From a virus: DNA of 29,890 nucleotides. The position numbers were made by a program, and so were the translations under genes. Under the pieces are notes generated by a model. The model was given only the letters and a program-made list of their open reading frames with translations, was not told the origin of the DNA and did no database searches. Positions within the stretch are counted from its first letter, which is position 1. Each line of letters begins with the position of its first letter. The stretch lies in the IMG/VR virus record IMGVR_UViG_3300030106_002217, positions 47,762-77,651 of that record; one strand, 5' to 3'. Shown piece by piece: positions 20,148-28,480 of this stretch.

Positions 20148-22540
20148 TGGCAAGAGAACCAATGCAAATAGCACCAATGGTGGATAAAAGTGTGGGAGCT
20201 GGTGGAACAGTTGAACCAGAAGCCGATAGTTTACAAGTTGAATTAGATGATGTTGGTGAAACATTACCAGAGGGTATAGAGCTCGACACTGGCGAACAAA
20301 TGGAAGTTATGGCAGAACAGTATGACCATAATGCTAATCTTGCAGAAGTTATGGAAGATGGTGTTTTAGCTTCTCTTGCTTCTGATTTACAAGCAAAAGT
20401 CAAAGAAGATTTAGAATCAAGGTCAGATTGGGAAGAAGCCATAGCCAAGGGACTTAATTTACTTGGTATAAACTATGAAGACAGAAGCGATCCGTTTCTT
20501 GGTGCAAGTGGTGTAACACATCCGTTATTGTCAGAAGCTACAACACAGTTCCAAGCACAAGCCTACAAAGAAATGTTACCAAGTGGTGGCCCAGTAAAAA
20601 CACAAATACTCGGCGTTCCAACAAAACAAACAGAAGATCAAGCACAAAGAATTAAAGACTACATGAACTATCAAATAACAGAGGTCATGGAAGAATACGA
20701 CCAAGACACTGATCAAATGCTTTTCTATTTGCCACTCACTGGTTCTACTTTTAAAAAAGTTTACTTCGATCCAACCAAACAAAGAGCTGTATCTAAGTTT
20801 GTACCAGCAGAAGATTTGATTGTTCCTTACTCTGCTTCTGATATAAGAACTTCAGAAAGAGTGACACACATGGTAAGAATGAGTTATAATGAAATTCGTA
20901 AATTACAAGTGGCTGGAGTATACAAAGATGTGGAGTTATCTAGTTCAGATACTGGAGAAGATGAAGGATCTATCCAAGAAACAACTAACGAGCTTCAAGG
21001 ATTATATCCAAATTATTCAGATGATAGTTACACCTTACTTGAAGTTCATGTGGACTTGGACTTGGAGGGTTTTGAAGATCTGGATAGTCAAGGGCAGCCT
21101 TCGGGTATTATGCTCCCTTATATTGTTACCATTGATCAAAATTCTGGCGAAGTTCTATCAGTGGTTAGAAACTTTAGAGAGCAAGATCCGTTAAAAAGAA
21201 AGAGGCAATATTTTGTACATTTTAAGTTTTTACCAGGTTTTGGATTTTATGGTTTTGGATTATTACATACAATCGGTGGTTTGTCTCGTGCAGCCACATC
21301 AATATTAAGGCAGTTAATCGATGCAGGCACTTTATCAAATCTTCCAGCTGGTTTCAAAGCGAGAGGTGTTCGTATTCGTAATGATGACGATCCTCTTAAT
21401 CCTGGTGAGTTCAGAGATATCGATGTCCCAGGTGGAGATCTCAAAAATTCAATCATCCCATTGCCATATAAAGAACCATCTGGCACACTAGCACAACTTT
21501 TAGGGGTTATTGTTGACTCTGGTAGACGCTTTGCACAAGTTGCAGACGCAAAAATTAGTGATGTAAACTCACAAGCACCAGTAGGAACGACTGTAGCGTT
21601 GATTGAACAAGGCTCAAAAATTATTTCAAGCATACATAAGCGTTTACATTACGGACAAAAACAAGAATTTAGAATGTTGGCAGAGATTTTTTCGGAAAAT
21701 CCTATACCTTATCCGTATTTTGTAGGTAATGTTGCACCACAAATCATGGCAAATGACTTTGATGGACGTATAGATGTGCTTCCAGTAAGTGATCCAAGTA
21801 TTTTTTCTATGGCACAGAGGCTATCTTTGGCACAAACACAGTTACAATTAGCACAAGCTGCACCAAATTTACACAATCAATACGAAGCGTACCGAAGAAT
21901 GTACGATGCACTAGATATTAAGAACATAGATGGCATATTACCACCGCCACAACCACCTGCACCAGTGGATCCAGCAACAGAAAATGCTAATTCTATTAAA
22001 GGTATGCCTTTACAAGCATTTCCACAACAAGATCACGAAGCACATTTAGTGGCACATGCTACGTTTTTAGCAAATTTAGCGTCACAAGCTAATCCTCAAG
22101 GGTACGCTTTACTACAATCACATGTTCAAGAGCATGTTGGTTTGTTAGCAAGAGATCAAGTAACTAAATTTTTTCAACTTGCGATCCAAGATGCTATAGC
22201 AAAAGGTGAACAGCCCGTTCCACCAACTCCAGAAGCTATTGAAGCGGCAATTTCTCAACAAATTGGTGAAATATTGAAGGAAGTTATGCCAGTTATTGAG
22301 CCAGCACAGAAACCAGACCCTCTTGTAGACATAAGGCAGAAAGAATTAGAAAACGATACGGCTGAAATACAAAGAAAGTCTATAAATGACATGATGAACT
22401 TCCAAATTGACCAAGCTAAACTACAACAAGCGTTTGAATTGGCACAACAAAGAAAAGAAACGCAAGAACAGATAGCAGAAGACCGTAATGATGTTAATAT
22501 TTATAGGATAAACACACAGGCTTCTCTGAAAGGAAAGTAA
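20147..22540 (+). CDS. Portal protein, P22-like
   Basis: 797 residues, the size of P22-type portals. It has a long acidic N-terminus, then SDWEEAIAKGLNLLG, the FLGASGVTHPLL segment, DYMNYQITEVMEEYDQDTDQ, LPLTGSTFKKVYFDP and FVPAEDLIVPYSA, all typical of this portal type. A long coiled C-terminal region with Gln/Ala repeats (near 590-790) suits the barrel. It forms the dodecameric ring at the head vertex through which terminase pumps DNA. Its ATG shares a base with the stop of the giant gene. Confidence 0.92.
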   Translation: MAREPMQIAPMVDKSVGAGGTVEPEADSLQVELDDVGETLPEGIELDTGEQMEVMAEQYDHNANLAEVMEDGVLASLASDLQAKVKEDLESRSDWEEAIAKGLNLLGINYEDRSDPFLGASGVTHPLLSEATTQFQAQAYKEMLPSGGPVKTQILGVPTKQTEDQAQRIKDYMNYQITEVMEEYDQDTDQMLFYLPLTGSTFKKVYFDPTKQRAVSKFVPAEDLIVPYSASDIRTSERVTHMVRMSYNEIRKLQVAGVYKDVELSSSDTGEDEGSIQETTNELQGLYPNYSDDSYTLLEVHVDLDLEGFEDLDSQGQPSGIMLPYIVTIDQNSGEVLSVVRNFREQDPLKRKRQYFVHFKFLPGFGFYGFGLLHTIGGLSRAATSILRQLIDAGTLSNLPAGFKARGVRIRNDDDPLNPGEFRDIDVPGGDLKNSIIPLPYKEPSGTLAQLLGVIVDSGRRFAQVADAKISDVNSQAPVGTTVALIEQGSKIISSIHKRLHYGQKQEFRMLAEIFSENPIPYPYFVGNVAPQIMANDFDGRIDVLPVSDPSIFSMAQRLSLAQTQLQLAQAAPNLHNQYEAYRRMYDALDIKNIDGILPPPQPPAPVDPATENANSIKGMPLQAFPQQDHEAHLVAHATFLANLASQANPQGYALLQSHVQEHVGLLARDQVTKFFQLAIQDAIAKGEQPVPPTPEAIEAAISQQIGEILKEVMPVIEPAQKPDPLVDIRQKELENDTAEIQRKSINDMMNFQIDQAKLQQAFELAQQRKETQEQIAEDRNDVNIYRINTQASLKGK

Positions 22541-22541
22541 T

Positions 22542-23024
22542 ATGGATCCCGCCACTATCGGTTTAGCCATTACCGCCGCTTCGAAAGCCTTCGGAGCCAT
22601 AAAGGCTGGATTTGCCGCAGGCCGTGAGATTGAGTCTATGGGAAAAGACCTCTCACGTTGGATGTCCGCGGTTTCAGATGTGGATAATGCCGAAAAATCC
22701 GCGAAAAATGCGTCACCACTGCGAAAATTATTCAAAGGAAAAGAAATAGAAGCGTCTGCTATTGAGGCTTTTACAGCAAAAAAGAAAATGGAAGCACAAC
22801 GACAAGAGCTAAAATCATTTATAAATTTTCACTACGGAGCCAATTCTTGGAATGAGATTTTACATATGGAAAAGGAGATTAGGCTAAAAAGAAAACAGGA
22901 GATCTATGCCAGGCAAGAGCTTATTAGAAAAATCTGGGAATACATAGGTTGGTTTCTCTTGTTTTGCACTATTGTAGGATTTATAATATTATTAGCTTGG
23001 ATGTATAAAGAAAATAGAAGATGA
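22542..23024 (+). CDS. One-helix membrane protein, conserved in marine phages
   Basis: 160 residues. The N-terminus is small-residue rich (DPATIGLAITAASKAFGAIK), the middle highly charged and helical, and the end carries a transmembrane helix (IGWFLLFCTIVGFIILLAW) followed by basic residues. It starts two bases after the portal stop. It is probably a virion or lysis-linked membrane protein. The first 60 codons are richer in C and G at third positions than the neighbours, perhaps a sign of separate origin. Confidence 0.6.
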   Translation: MDPATIGLAITAASKAFGAIKAGFAAGREIESMGKDLSRWMSAVSDVDNAEKSAKNASPLRKLFKGKEIEASAIEAFTAKKKMEAQRQELKSFINFHYGANSWNEILHMEKEIRLKRKQEIYARQELIRKIWEYIGWFLLFCTIVGFIILLAWMYKENRR

Positions 23025-23341
23025 GACAGAAAAAATTACAAGATAAATCTAAATATGCTTCTTACGACATCAATCAGGACGGTGTAGTTAGCGATGAAGA
23101 ATTTGAGCACATGGCAGAAATAAAAAGACTGGAGCATGATTTACGAAAACAAAGAGCACAGAGGCGAATGGCAACTGCCAGTTTGGTTGCAATGGCTGCT
23201 TTTACTGGTGCAATGTTTTTTGTTGATCTCGATAGAGTTAAAGCTCTGGCGGATATTAGTAACCTTTTCTATATTACTGGGGGTGGTATTGTCGCTGCCT
23301 ACATGGGTGCATCTGCTATTATGAATAGGAGTGGAAAATGA
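23021..23341 (+). CDS. EF-hand membrane protein
   Basis: 106 residues. Residues 16-27 (DINQDGVVSDEE) form a full EF-hand loop with ligands at positions 1, 3, 5, 9 and 12 and Gly at 6. After a basic helix (RLEHDLRKQRAQRRM) come two hydrophobic segments (TASLVAMAAFTGAMFFV and LFYITGGGIVAAYMGASAI). It is a calcium-binding membrane protein. Overlaps of four bases (ATGA) with both neighbours place it in a group with the holin, so a part in lysis or lysis timing is plausible. Confidence 0.7.
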   Translation: MRQKKLQDKSKYASYDINQDGVVSDEEFEHMAEIKRLEHDLRKQRAQRRMATASLVAMAAFTGAMFFVDLDRVKALADISNLFYITGGGIVAAYMGASAIMNRSGK

Positions 23342-23745
23342 TACAAGCCTTAATAGGTCCAGCAACAAAGTTGCTTGGAAAATTTATAGAAGATAAAGAC
23401 CAAAAAAATAAACTGGCACATGACCTGGCAACTCTTGCCTCTCGTCATGCCCAGGAACTGGCAAAAGGTCAGATAGCAGCTAATGCCGAACAGGCGAAAC
23501 ACCCCTCAATATTTGTAGCAGGAGCCCGCCCCGCCATAATGTGGATCTGTGCTCTCGGTCTCCTAACTCAGTTCTTTATCATGCCGATTGCTGAATGGGC
23601 GACAGCGATATGGATGCCTGAAATAAGTTTGCCAAAACTAGCCACGGGTGAACTTATGACCTTAACCCTTTCATTATTAGGACTCGGAGGAATGCGGTCA
23701 TTTGAGAAGTCAAAGGGCGTGGCAAGAGAGAACATGAAAAAATGA
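23338..23745 (+). CDS. Holin, GTA three-helix type
   Basis: 135 residues. An amphipathic N-terminal half (LATLASRHAQELAKGQIAAN then EQAKHPSIFVAGARPAIMW) leads into membrane segments (CALGLLTQFFIMPIAEWATA and LMTLTLSLLGLGGM). The A-x-x-x-S-x-F-x-A-G-x-R-P motif before the first helix is typical of the gene-transfer-agent holin family (PF11351 type). It would open the inner membrane at the end of infection. No endolysin is seen nearby in this window. Confidence 0.75.
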   Translation: MIQALIGPATKLLGKFIEDKDQKNKLAHDLATLASRHAQELAKGQIAANAEQAKHPSIFVAGARPAIMWICALGLLTQFFIMPIAEWATAIWMPEISLPKLATGELMTLTLSLLGLGGMRSFEKSKGVARENMKK

Positions 23746-23797
23746 CAATGGATTTGTTCAGACATTTACGAATACACGCTAAAAAAAAGAGGATAAT

Positions 23798-23941
23798 ATG
23801 CCGTTGACAAAAAAAGGAAAGAAGATAATGAAGTCTATGAAAGATCAATACGGCAAGAAAAAAGGGGAGACAGTATTTTATGCAAGCAAAAACAAGGGAG
23901 TTATCAAGGGTGTTGACAGAAAGAAAAAGAAAAAAGGTTAA
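23798..23941 (+). CDS. Very small basic protein (47 residues)
   Basis: The frame reads MPLTKKGKKIMKSMKDQYGK, KKGETVFYASKNKGVIKGVD, RKKKKKG. The pattern K-G-x-x-x-x-x-x-M with VFYASKNKG is one I recognise from small late genes of marine phages, function unknown. GAGGA lies before the ATG. It overlaps the next gene by 62 bases in another frame. Confidence 0.7.
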   Translation: MPLTKKGKKIMKSMKDQYGKKKGETVFYASKNKGVIKGVDRKKKKKG

Positions 23942-24041
23942 GAAAGTTGCAAAGGCTCTTAGTAAAGCCTCTAAACTTCATGCTGGACAAGCAAAAACAT
24001 TGAAAGGTGTACTCGGTGCAAAGAAAAAAAAGAGATCCTAA
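23880..24041 (+). CDS. Very small basic protein (53 residues)
   Basis: The frame reads MQAKTRELSRVLTERKRKKV, KKVAKALSKASKLHAGQAKT, LKGVLGAKKKKRS. The middle KALSKASKLHAGQAKTL is a charged helix of a type found in marine phage small genes. GGAG lies ten bases before the ATG; a GTG at codon 11 is an alternative start. It overlaps both neighbours, so three basic proteins are read in staggered frames over 0.5 kb. Confidence 0.6.
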   Translation: MQAKTRELSRVLTERKRKKVKKVAKALSKASKLHAGQAKTLKGVLGAKKKKRS

Positions 24042-24303
24042 AGTTGGGACTGGTAAAAAACCTAAAGGTTCGGGCAGAAGATTATATACGGATGAGAACC
24101 CTAAAGACACGGTTAGAATTAAATTTGCTACGGAGGCGGATGCCCGAACAACTGTTGCCAAAGTTAAAAGAATCAATAAACCTTTTGCGAGAAAGATACA
24201 AATCCTTACAGTTGGAGAACAAAGAGCAAAGGTAATGGGGAAGTCAAAAGTAGCCAGTATTTTTAAAAAAGGTAAAGAAGCAATAAGGAGAGCAAGAACA
24301 TGA
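24016..24303 (+). CDS. Small basic protein, conserved in marine phages
   Basis: 95 residues from GTG at 24016 (QRKKRDPKVGTGKKPKGSGR after Met), chosen because AAAGG lies eight bases upstream; a GTG at 24007 is worse placed. Then RRLYTDENPKDTVRIKFATE and VAKVKRINKPFARKIQILTV. The opening KKPKGSxRRLYTDENP is a conserved signature of unknown role. It overlaps the small gene before by 26 bases and the next gene by four (ATGA). Confidence 0.65.
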   Translation: MQRKKRDPKVGTGKKPKGSGRRLYTDENPKDTVRIKFATEADARTTVAKVKRINKPFARKIQILTVGEQRAKVMGKSKVASIFKKGKEAIRRART

Positions 24304-25247
24304 CACGGATTAAACAATTTGCAAATGATATGGGTTTATCATACAATGAAGCCAAGAACTTAATTAACAAGGGAAGAAAAAAGAGAGATGGCGGATCAAC
24401 AGTATTGGAGAGTTTTATGCCTATAGAAATAGTACCTAAAAGAAAAACTGACAGAAGTCGTGCAAAAGAAAGAATGAAACAAAAGAACGAGCAACCAAAA
24501 AAGAAGAAGAGATTTAAAGAGTTCGATAATGTTTTACCTGTTAAAGCACAAAAGGGTAAAATTACAAAAATAAACGGCGGCAAAAAAGCAATAGGTGCTC
24601 AGATTAAAAATCTTGGTAGACTAGCAAGAGACGGTAAAATAAGTGTCGATGAAGCTATAAGACAAATGGATGCTATACAAGATAAACTGATGGAGATGCC
24701 AGACAAGAAAAGAAGTAGGGGTGGTGGCTTTGATTTAGGCAAAGAAATTAAAAAGATAGAAGCGTTAGATAAAACACCAGGTGGCAAATCAACAAAGGAG
24801 TTAATGCTTAAAATGATAAAAGATAGCAAAAAGAAACCGATTAAAAAAGCAAACGGAGGATTAAAACCAATACCAGACGATAATCCAGGTTTAAAAGCTC
24901 TTAAAAAGGAAAGACCAGATGTAGTTGCAAAAATGGGATTCAAGAAAAAAGGTGGCATGTTGTCTTTTGACATGGGTGGCATGAACGATATGGAAGATGG
25001 TAGCTACATGGCAAAGATAGAGTCTTTACAAATAGTGCCTACTAAAAAGGAAACTATGGGTTCACCAGGTTCAAGACCAAGACCAGGTAGAGCTCAAAGA
25101 GGCCCAGTGAGAGGTGGTGTACCCTCTCGTAAAAGAAGAAGCATGAAAGAAATGTCAATGAAAAGACCAAAAAGAATGAGTGGTGGTGGTGTAGCCAGAG
25201 GAACTGGTGCAGCTGTCAAAGGAACTGGATTTAAAGGTGTATATTAG
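24300..25247 (+). CDS. Basic virion-associated protein with helical N-terminal domain and FKGVY tail
   Basis: 315 residues. The N-terminus IKQFANDMGLSYNEAKNLIN is a small helical domain like the IF2_N type seen in phage proteins. The middle is Lys-rich with repeated NGG/KGG steps, then SPGSRPRPGRAQRGPVRGG, and the end ARGTGAAVKGTGFKGVY shares its FKG(V/T)(Y/F) tail with two small proteins after terL. The high charge suggests contact with DNA in the head. Function is unknown. Confidence 0.6.
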   Translation: MTRIKQFANDMGLSYNEAKNLINKGRKKRDGGSTVLESFMPIEIVPKRKTDRSRAKERMKQKNEQPKKKKRFKEFDNVLPVKAQKGKITKINGGKKAIGAQIKNLGRLARDGKISVDEAIRQMDAIQDKLMEMPDKKRSRGGGFDLGKEIKKIEALDKTPGGKSTKELMLKMIKDSKKKPIKKANGGLKPIPDDNPGLKALKKERPDVVAKMGFKKKGGMLSFDMGGMNDMEDGSYMAKIESLQIVPTKKETMGSPGSRPRPGRAQRGPVRGGVPSRKRRSMKEMSMKRPKRMSGGGVARGTGAAVKGTGFKGVY

Positions 25248-26467
25248 TGTCTGATATTGGACTAAGTGATGTAGGACAAAGTGACATAGCTTCTTCTGGT
25301 CTTTCGTCTGGTATGCCAGACATGGGCAGTGATTATGACACTGCCTCATTTGACGAAGCCTACGATACAGACGACTTTACCCAAGAGGAAAGAGATTTTG
25401 CCTCTGCTATTGGAGCACAGACTGGTGGTTTTGGAGATGATAACACTGCACAAACAATAGCTAACTTTCTTGCACGACCACAACTTGGATTGAACAGATC
25501 CAATATTATAGGCTCAAGAAACTTTGATCCAACTTTTGCAGCAGCTTTAAACATATCTAGAGGATTGAACCCTGGTGTAGGTAGTCCTTTAGTAAGACCT
25601 TCATACTTATCACCACAAGTACCAGGCGAGTTTATGACTACTCCTTTTGGTGAAGCGGATATGGTTAGACCCATGTTTTTTTCTCAAGGTGAAAAGTTTT
25701 TACAGCAAACATTACCAGAGATTGTTCGATCAGGTCCCATAGCAAGACTTGCAAGAGGCATAGGTAGTATATTTCAAGACGGTCTTAATTTTGCCAAAGA
25801 TGCGACAGCAGGTATTAAACTTCCTAGTTTAAGCACTCTGTTTCCAGACACTGGTGGAGATAGTGAACCTACAGTAAACCGAACAGCAAAGGTAGAAGAG
25901 GAAAAAGAGCCAGAGTTTGTTAGAGAAGATGTTGAAGGAGTTCCTCGATTTGGAACAAGAACTATGGACGAATTACAATTAGTGCCTGACAATGTAGTAG
26001 TGCCAGCAGAAACTTATGGTGGAATAGCAACAATTAATCCAAATAATTTTATGGAGGGTTATAGATCCATTGGAGATGCTTTAAATGATTTACAGTTAAT
26101 ACCTTCAGAGTTTCGAGATGTTCCTACTGATTTAGGTTCTGGTATGCGAATAGCTCCAGGTTCTGGTGCAGATAGATTTAAATTTACAACATCAACTGGT
26201 GCTAACTTACCAGGTCTTAATCCACTGGGGAATATTTTTGATATAATAGATGCTAGAAATCTTGAAAAAGAGGTGGGTAGATTAACTGACGAAGAAAGAG
26301 AGTTTTTAGCAGGTAGAAGAAACAGAATTGTTGGCACTAAACCAGTCTTTATGGGTGGTATTCCGTCAGTAACAACAACTCCTAATTTCTCAGTGCCTGG
26401 TTTTAGATCTAGATCTATGTCAGAAAAAGAAGCAGAAGAAATAAAAAGAAGACTAGGCGTTTCTTAG
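25247..26467 (+). CDS. Probable virion structural protein, unknown function
   Basis: 406 residues from GTG at 25247, which overlaps the preceding stop (TAGTG). The N-terminus is Ser/Asp/Gly-rich (SDIGLSDVGQSDIASSGLSS). The rest is low in Cys and rich in Pro, Asn and Gly, with motifs such as GLNPGVGSPLVRPSYLSP and a charged end (SEKEAEEIKRRLGVS). No domain is recognised. The place between the basic protein and GroES/scaffold points to head or internal virion protein. Confidence 0.55.
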   Translation: MSDIGLSDVGQSDIASSGLSSGMPDMGSDYDTASFDEAYDTDDFTQEERDFASAIGAQTGGFGDDNTAQTIANFLARPQLGLNRSNIIGSRNFDPTFAAALNISRGLNPGVGSPLVRPSYLSPQVPGEFMTTPFGEADMVRPMFFSQGEKFLQQTLPEIVRSGPIARLARGIGSIFQDGLNFAKDATAGIKLPSLSTLFPDTGGDSEPTVNRTAKVEEEKEPEFVREDVEGVPRFGTRTMDELQLVPDNVVVPAETYGGIATINPNNFMEGYRSIGDALNDLQLIPSEFRDVPTDLGSGMRIAPGSGADRFKFTTSTGANLPGLNPLGNIFDIIDARNLEKEVGRLTDEEREFLAGRRNRIVGTKPVFMGGIPSVTTTPNFSVPGFRSRSMSEKEAEEIKRRLGVS

Positions 26468-26670
26468 TGAAAGTCACAGATTTTTTACATAAATACAAAA
26501 AGTCCTTGAATACTCGTATTGAAGATATTAGTATTGCTTTAACAAGTGGTAATGCCTCCGATATGGAGTCATACAAAGCAATGGTAGGTGAAATCCAGGG
26601 TCTAACCTACGCAAAAGACCAATTAAGAACCCTGCTGGAGAAAACAGACGATGACTTTAATAGTACCTGA
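26467..26670 (+). CDS. Small helical protein, conserved next to GroES/scaffold in phages
   Basis: 67 residues from GTG at 26467, again a TAGTG overlap. It reads FLHKYKKSLNTRIEDISIAL, TSGNASDMESYKAMVGEIQG, LTYAKDQLRTLLEKTDDD, a two-helix hairpin. The piece M-E-x-Y-K-x-M-V-G-E-I-Q-G is a signature I recognise in small late phage genes. Role unknown; it overlaps the co-chaperonin gene by 20 bases. Confidence 0.65.
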   Translation: MKVTDFLHKYKKSLNTRIEDISIALTSGNASDMESYKAMVGEIQGLTYAKDQLRTLLEKTDDDFNST

Positions 26671-27076
26671 ATATGTTCTTAGACAAAAAGAAGCTAAGAA
26701 AAAAGCAGACGAAGAAGCAAAAAAATTATCATTAAAAGACAGAGTACCACAACCGACTGGTTGGAGATTACTTGTTATGCCCTACATGGGTAAAGAAACA
26801 ACAGAGGGTGGTGTGCATGTGCCAGATTCTGTAAGAGATAAAGAAGCCAGAGCTACAGTTGTAGCGTATGTGGTTAAAGTAGGCCCACTGGCATATAAAG
26901 ATTTAGACAAATTTGGAGAAGACGGAGCATGGTGTAAGGAGGGCGACTGGATATGTATTGGTCGTTACGCTGGTTCTAGATTCCAGATAGAGGGTGGAGA
27001 AGTGCGTATTATCAATGACGATGAAGTCATTGCAACCATTGTCAATCCCGATGACATTAAATCATACGGAGCTTAA
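26651..27076 (+). CDS. GroES-like co-chaperonin (Cpn10)
   Basis: 141 residues. After a charged helix of about 35 residues comes the Cpn10 barrel: PTGWRLLVMPYMGKETTEGG (the mobile-loop region follows), VHVPDSVRDKEARATVVAYV, VGPLAYKD, CKEGDWICIGRYAGSRFQIE, VRIINDDEVIATI. It would pair with host GroEL to fold capsid proteins, as gp31 does in T4. It stands two genes before the capsid-related proteins. No GroEL is present in view. Confidence 0.85.
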   Translation: MTLIVPEYVLRQKEAKKKADEEAKKLSLKDRVPQPTGWRLLVMPYMGKETTEGGVHVPDSVRDKEARATVVAYVVKVGPLAYKDLDKFGEDGAWCKEGDWICIGRYAGSRFQIEGGEVRIINDDEVIATIVNPDDIKSYGA

Positions 27077-27079
27077 TGT

Positions 27080-27979
27080 ATGCAACAACAACAAAAACAA
27101 GAAGAACTTTTTGAAGAAGTGGAGGTAGAAGATGGTCCAGAAGAAGAGGGGAAGACCCCCCAAGAAACAAGTCAAGTTGTCGGAGATACCGAAGGAACAA
27201 CCGAAGGTGAAGAAGTCACTGGTGAAGACGATCTCTCAGAGTATTCTGAATCTGTTAAAAAGCGTATTTCAAAACTTACGAACCGTTTTCGAGAAGAAGA
27301 GCGACAGAGACAAGCTGCAGTCACTTATGCAGAATCTGTCAAAAAACAAAACGAAGAACTCAAAGCGAGGTTAGATAAATTAGACACTAACTATGTTGGT
27401 GAGTTTGACAATAGAGTAACTGCTCAAGCACAAGCTGCAAAAGAAGCCTATAAAAAAGCATTAGAGTCAGGAGATGCAGATGCTTTGTATGAGGCACAAC
27501 AAAATGTAGCTCGAATAGCCATGGAGGAAGCTAGTCTTAAAAAACTAAAAGCTCAAAGAGAGGAGCAGGCACAAGCTGCAAAAGAAGTTCCAACTCAACA
27601 ACCTCAACAAAAAACACAACCAAAACCAGACCCTAGAGCTGAAAGATGGGCACAAGATAATGAGTGGTTCGGACAAGATCAAACCATGACTTATGCCGCT
27701 TTTGGTGTTCATAAAACATTAATTGAGCAAGAAGGGTTTGACCCAAACACCGAAGACTACTATACTGAACTTGATAAAAGAATGAGAACAGAATTTCCAC
27801 ATAAGTTTTCGGATACGAGAACACAGTCTTCTACTCCTAGAGTTGCATCTGCTGGAGCTACGGCTTCACGATCAACAACAAAAGGAAAGAGAACGGTTAA
27901 ATTAACTCCCTCGCAAATTGCAATAGCGAAGAGATTAGGCGTTCCATTAGAAGAATATGCAAAGCATGTGAAGGAGTAA
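27080..27979 (+). CDS. Scaffold-like protein
   Basis: 299 residues, acidic at first (QQQQKQEELFEEVEVEDGPE), then a long coiled coil near 60-170 (VKKRISKLTNRFREEERQRQ and following), a Gln-rich hinge, the segment RWAQDNEWFGQDQTMTYAAF, and a basic end (KGKRTVKLTPSQIAIAKRLG). This is the usual make-up of scaffolds that guide procapsid assembly, and it lies between portal and capsid genes. GGAG lies eight bases before the ATG. The family call is by composition and order. Confidence 0.7.
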   Translation: MQQQQKQEELFEEVEVEDGPEEEGKTPQETSQVVGDTEGTTEGEEVTGEDDLSEYSESVKKRISKLTNRFREEERQRQAAVTYAESVKKQNEELKARLDKLDTNYVGEFDNRVTAQAQAAKEAYKKALESGDADALYEAQQNVARIAMEEASLKKLKAQREEQAQAAKEVPTQQPQQKTQPKPDPRAERWAQDNEWFGQDQTMTYAAFGVHKTLIEQEGFDPNTEDYYTELDKRMRTEFPHKFSDTRTQSSTPRVASAGATASRSTTKGKRTVKLTPSQIAIAKRLGVPLEEYAKHVKE

Positions 27980-27981
27980 TT

Positions 27982-28464
27982 ATGACTACAAACAGAATTT
28001 CACGAGAAGCCACAAATCGTGCTAATAACACAAGGAGAAAACCTTGGCAACCTCCAGCAAAGTTGGATGCACCCCCAGCTCCAGATGGATTTGAACATAG
28101 ATGGATCAGAACCGCCCTTCGTGGTGAAGATGATAAATCAAATGTCTTTTCCAGAATGAGAGAAGGATGGGAACCAGTTAGGGCAGACGAATACGGAGCC
28201 GAAGCTGCAAAGTATCCAGTTATTGAAGAGGGTAAAAACAAAGGGATAATAGGTGTCGGTGGTTTAATGTTGGCACGAATACCCACAGAAACGGTACAAG
28301 AGAGAACTGAATATTTTCGGGAGCAGACCCGCAATCAAATGACAGCCGTGGATGAAAACTTGATGAGGGAGCAACATCCCTCTATGCCTATCCATAAACC
28401 AGATAGGCAAAGTCGTGTAACCTTCGGTAAAGGAAGCAAAATGAACGCTTCTAATACCGAGTAA
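27982..28464 (+). CDS. Small virion protein conserved before the capsid gene
   Basis: 160 residues: RKPWQPPAKLDAPPAPDG, then HRWIRTALRGEDDKSNVFSR, MREGWEPVRADEY. The set R-x-x-x-x-x-P-x-x-x-x-x-x-Y/F-x-x-R-W with N-V-x-x-R-M-x-x-G-W-E recurs in small proteins next to phage capsid genes. It could be a head-completion or assembly factor. AAGGAG lies before the ATG, two bases after the scaffold stop. Confidence 0.65.
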   Translation: MTTNRISREATNRANNTRRKPWQPPAKLDAPPAPDGFEHRWIRTALRGEDDKSNVFSRMREGWEPVRADEYGAEAAKYPVIEEGKNKGIIGVGGLMLARIPTETVQERTEYFREQTRNQMTAVDENLMREQHPSMPIHKPDRQSRVTFGKGSKMNASNTE

Positions 28465-28480
28465 CTTAAAGGAGCTAAAG

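Noticed and set aside
23742-23807. 21-codon frame after the holin, with an ATGA overlap
   Set aside because: Too short, no motif and no separate ribosome site; it may only be a chance frame between holin and the 47-residue gene.
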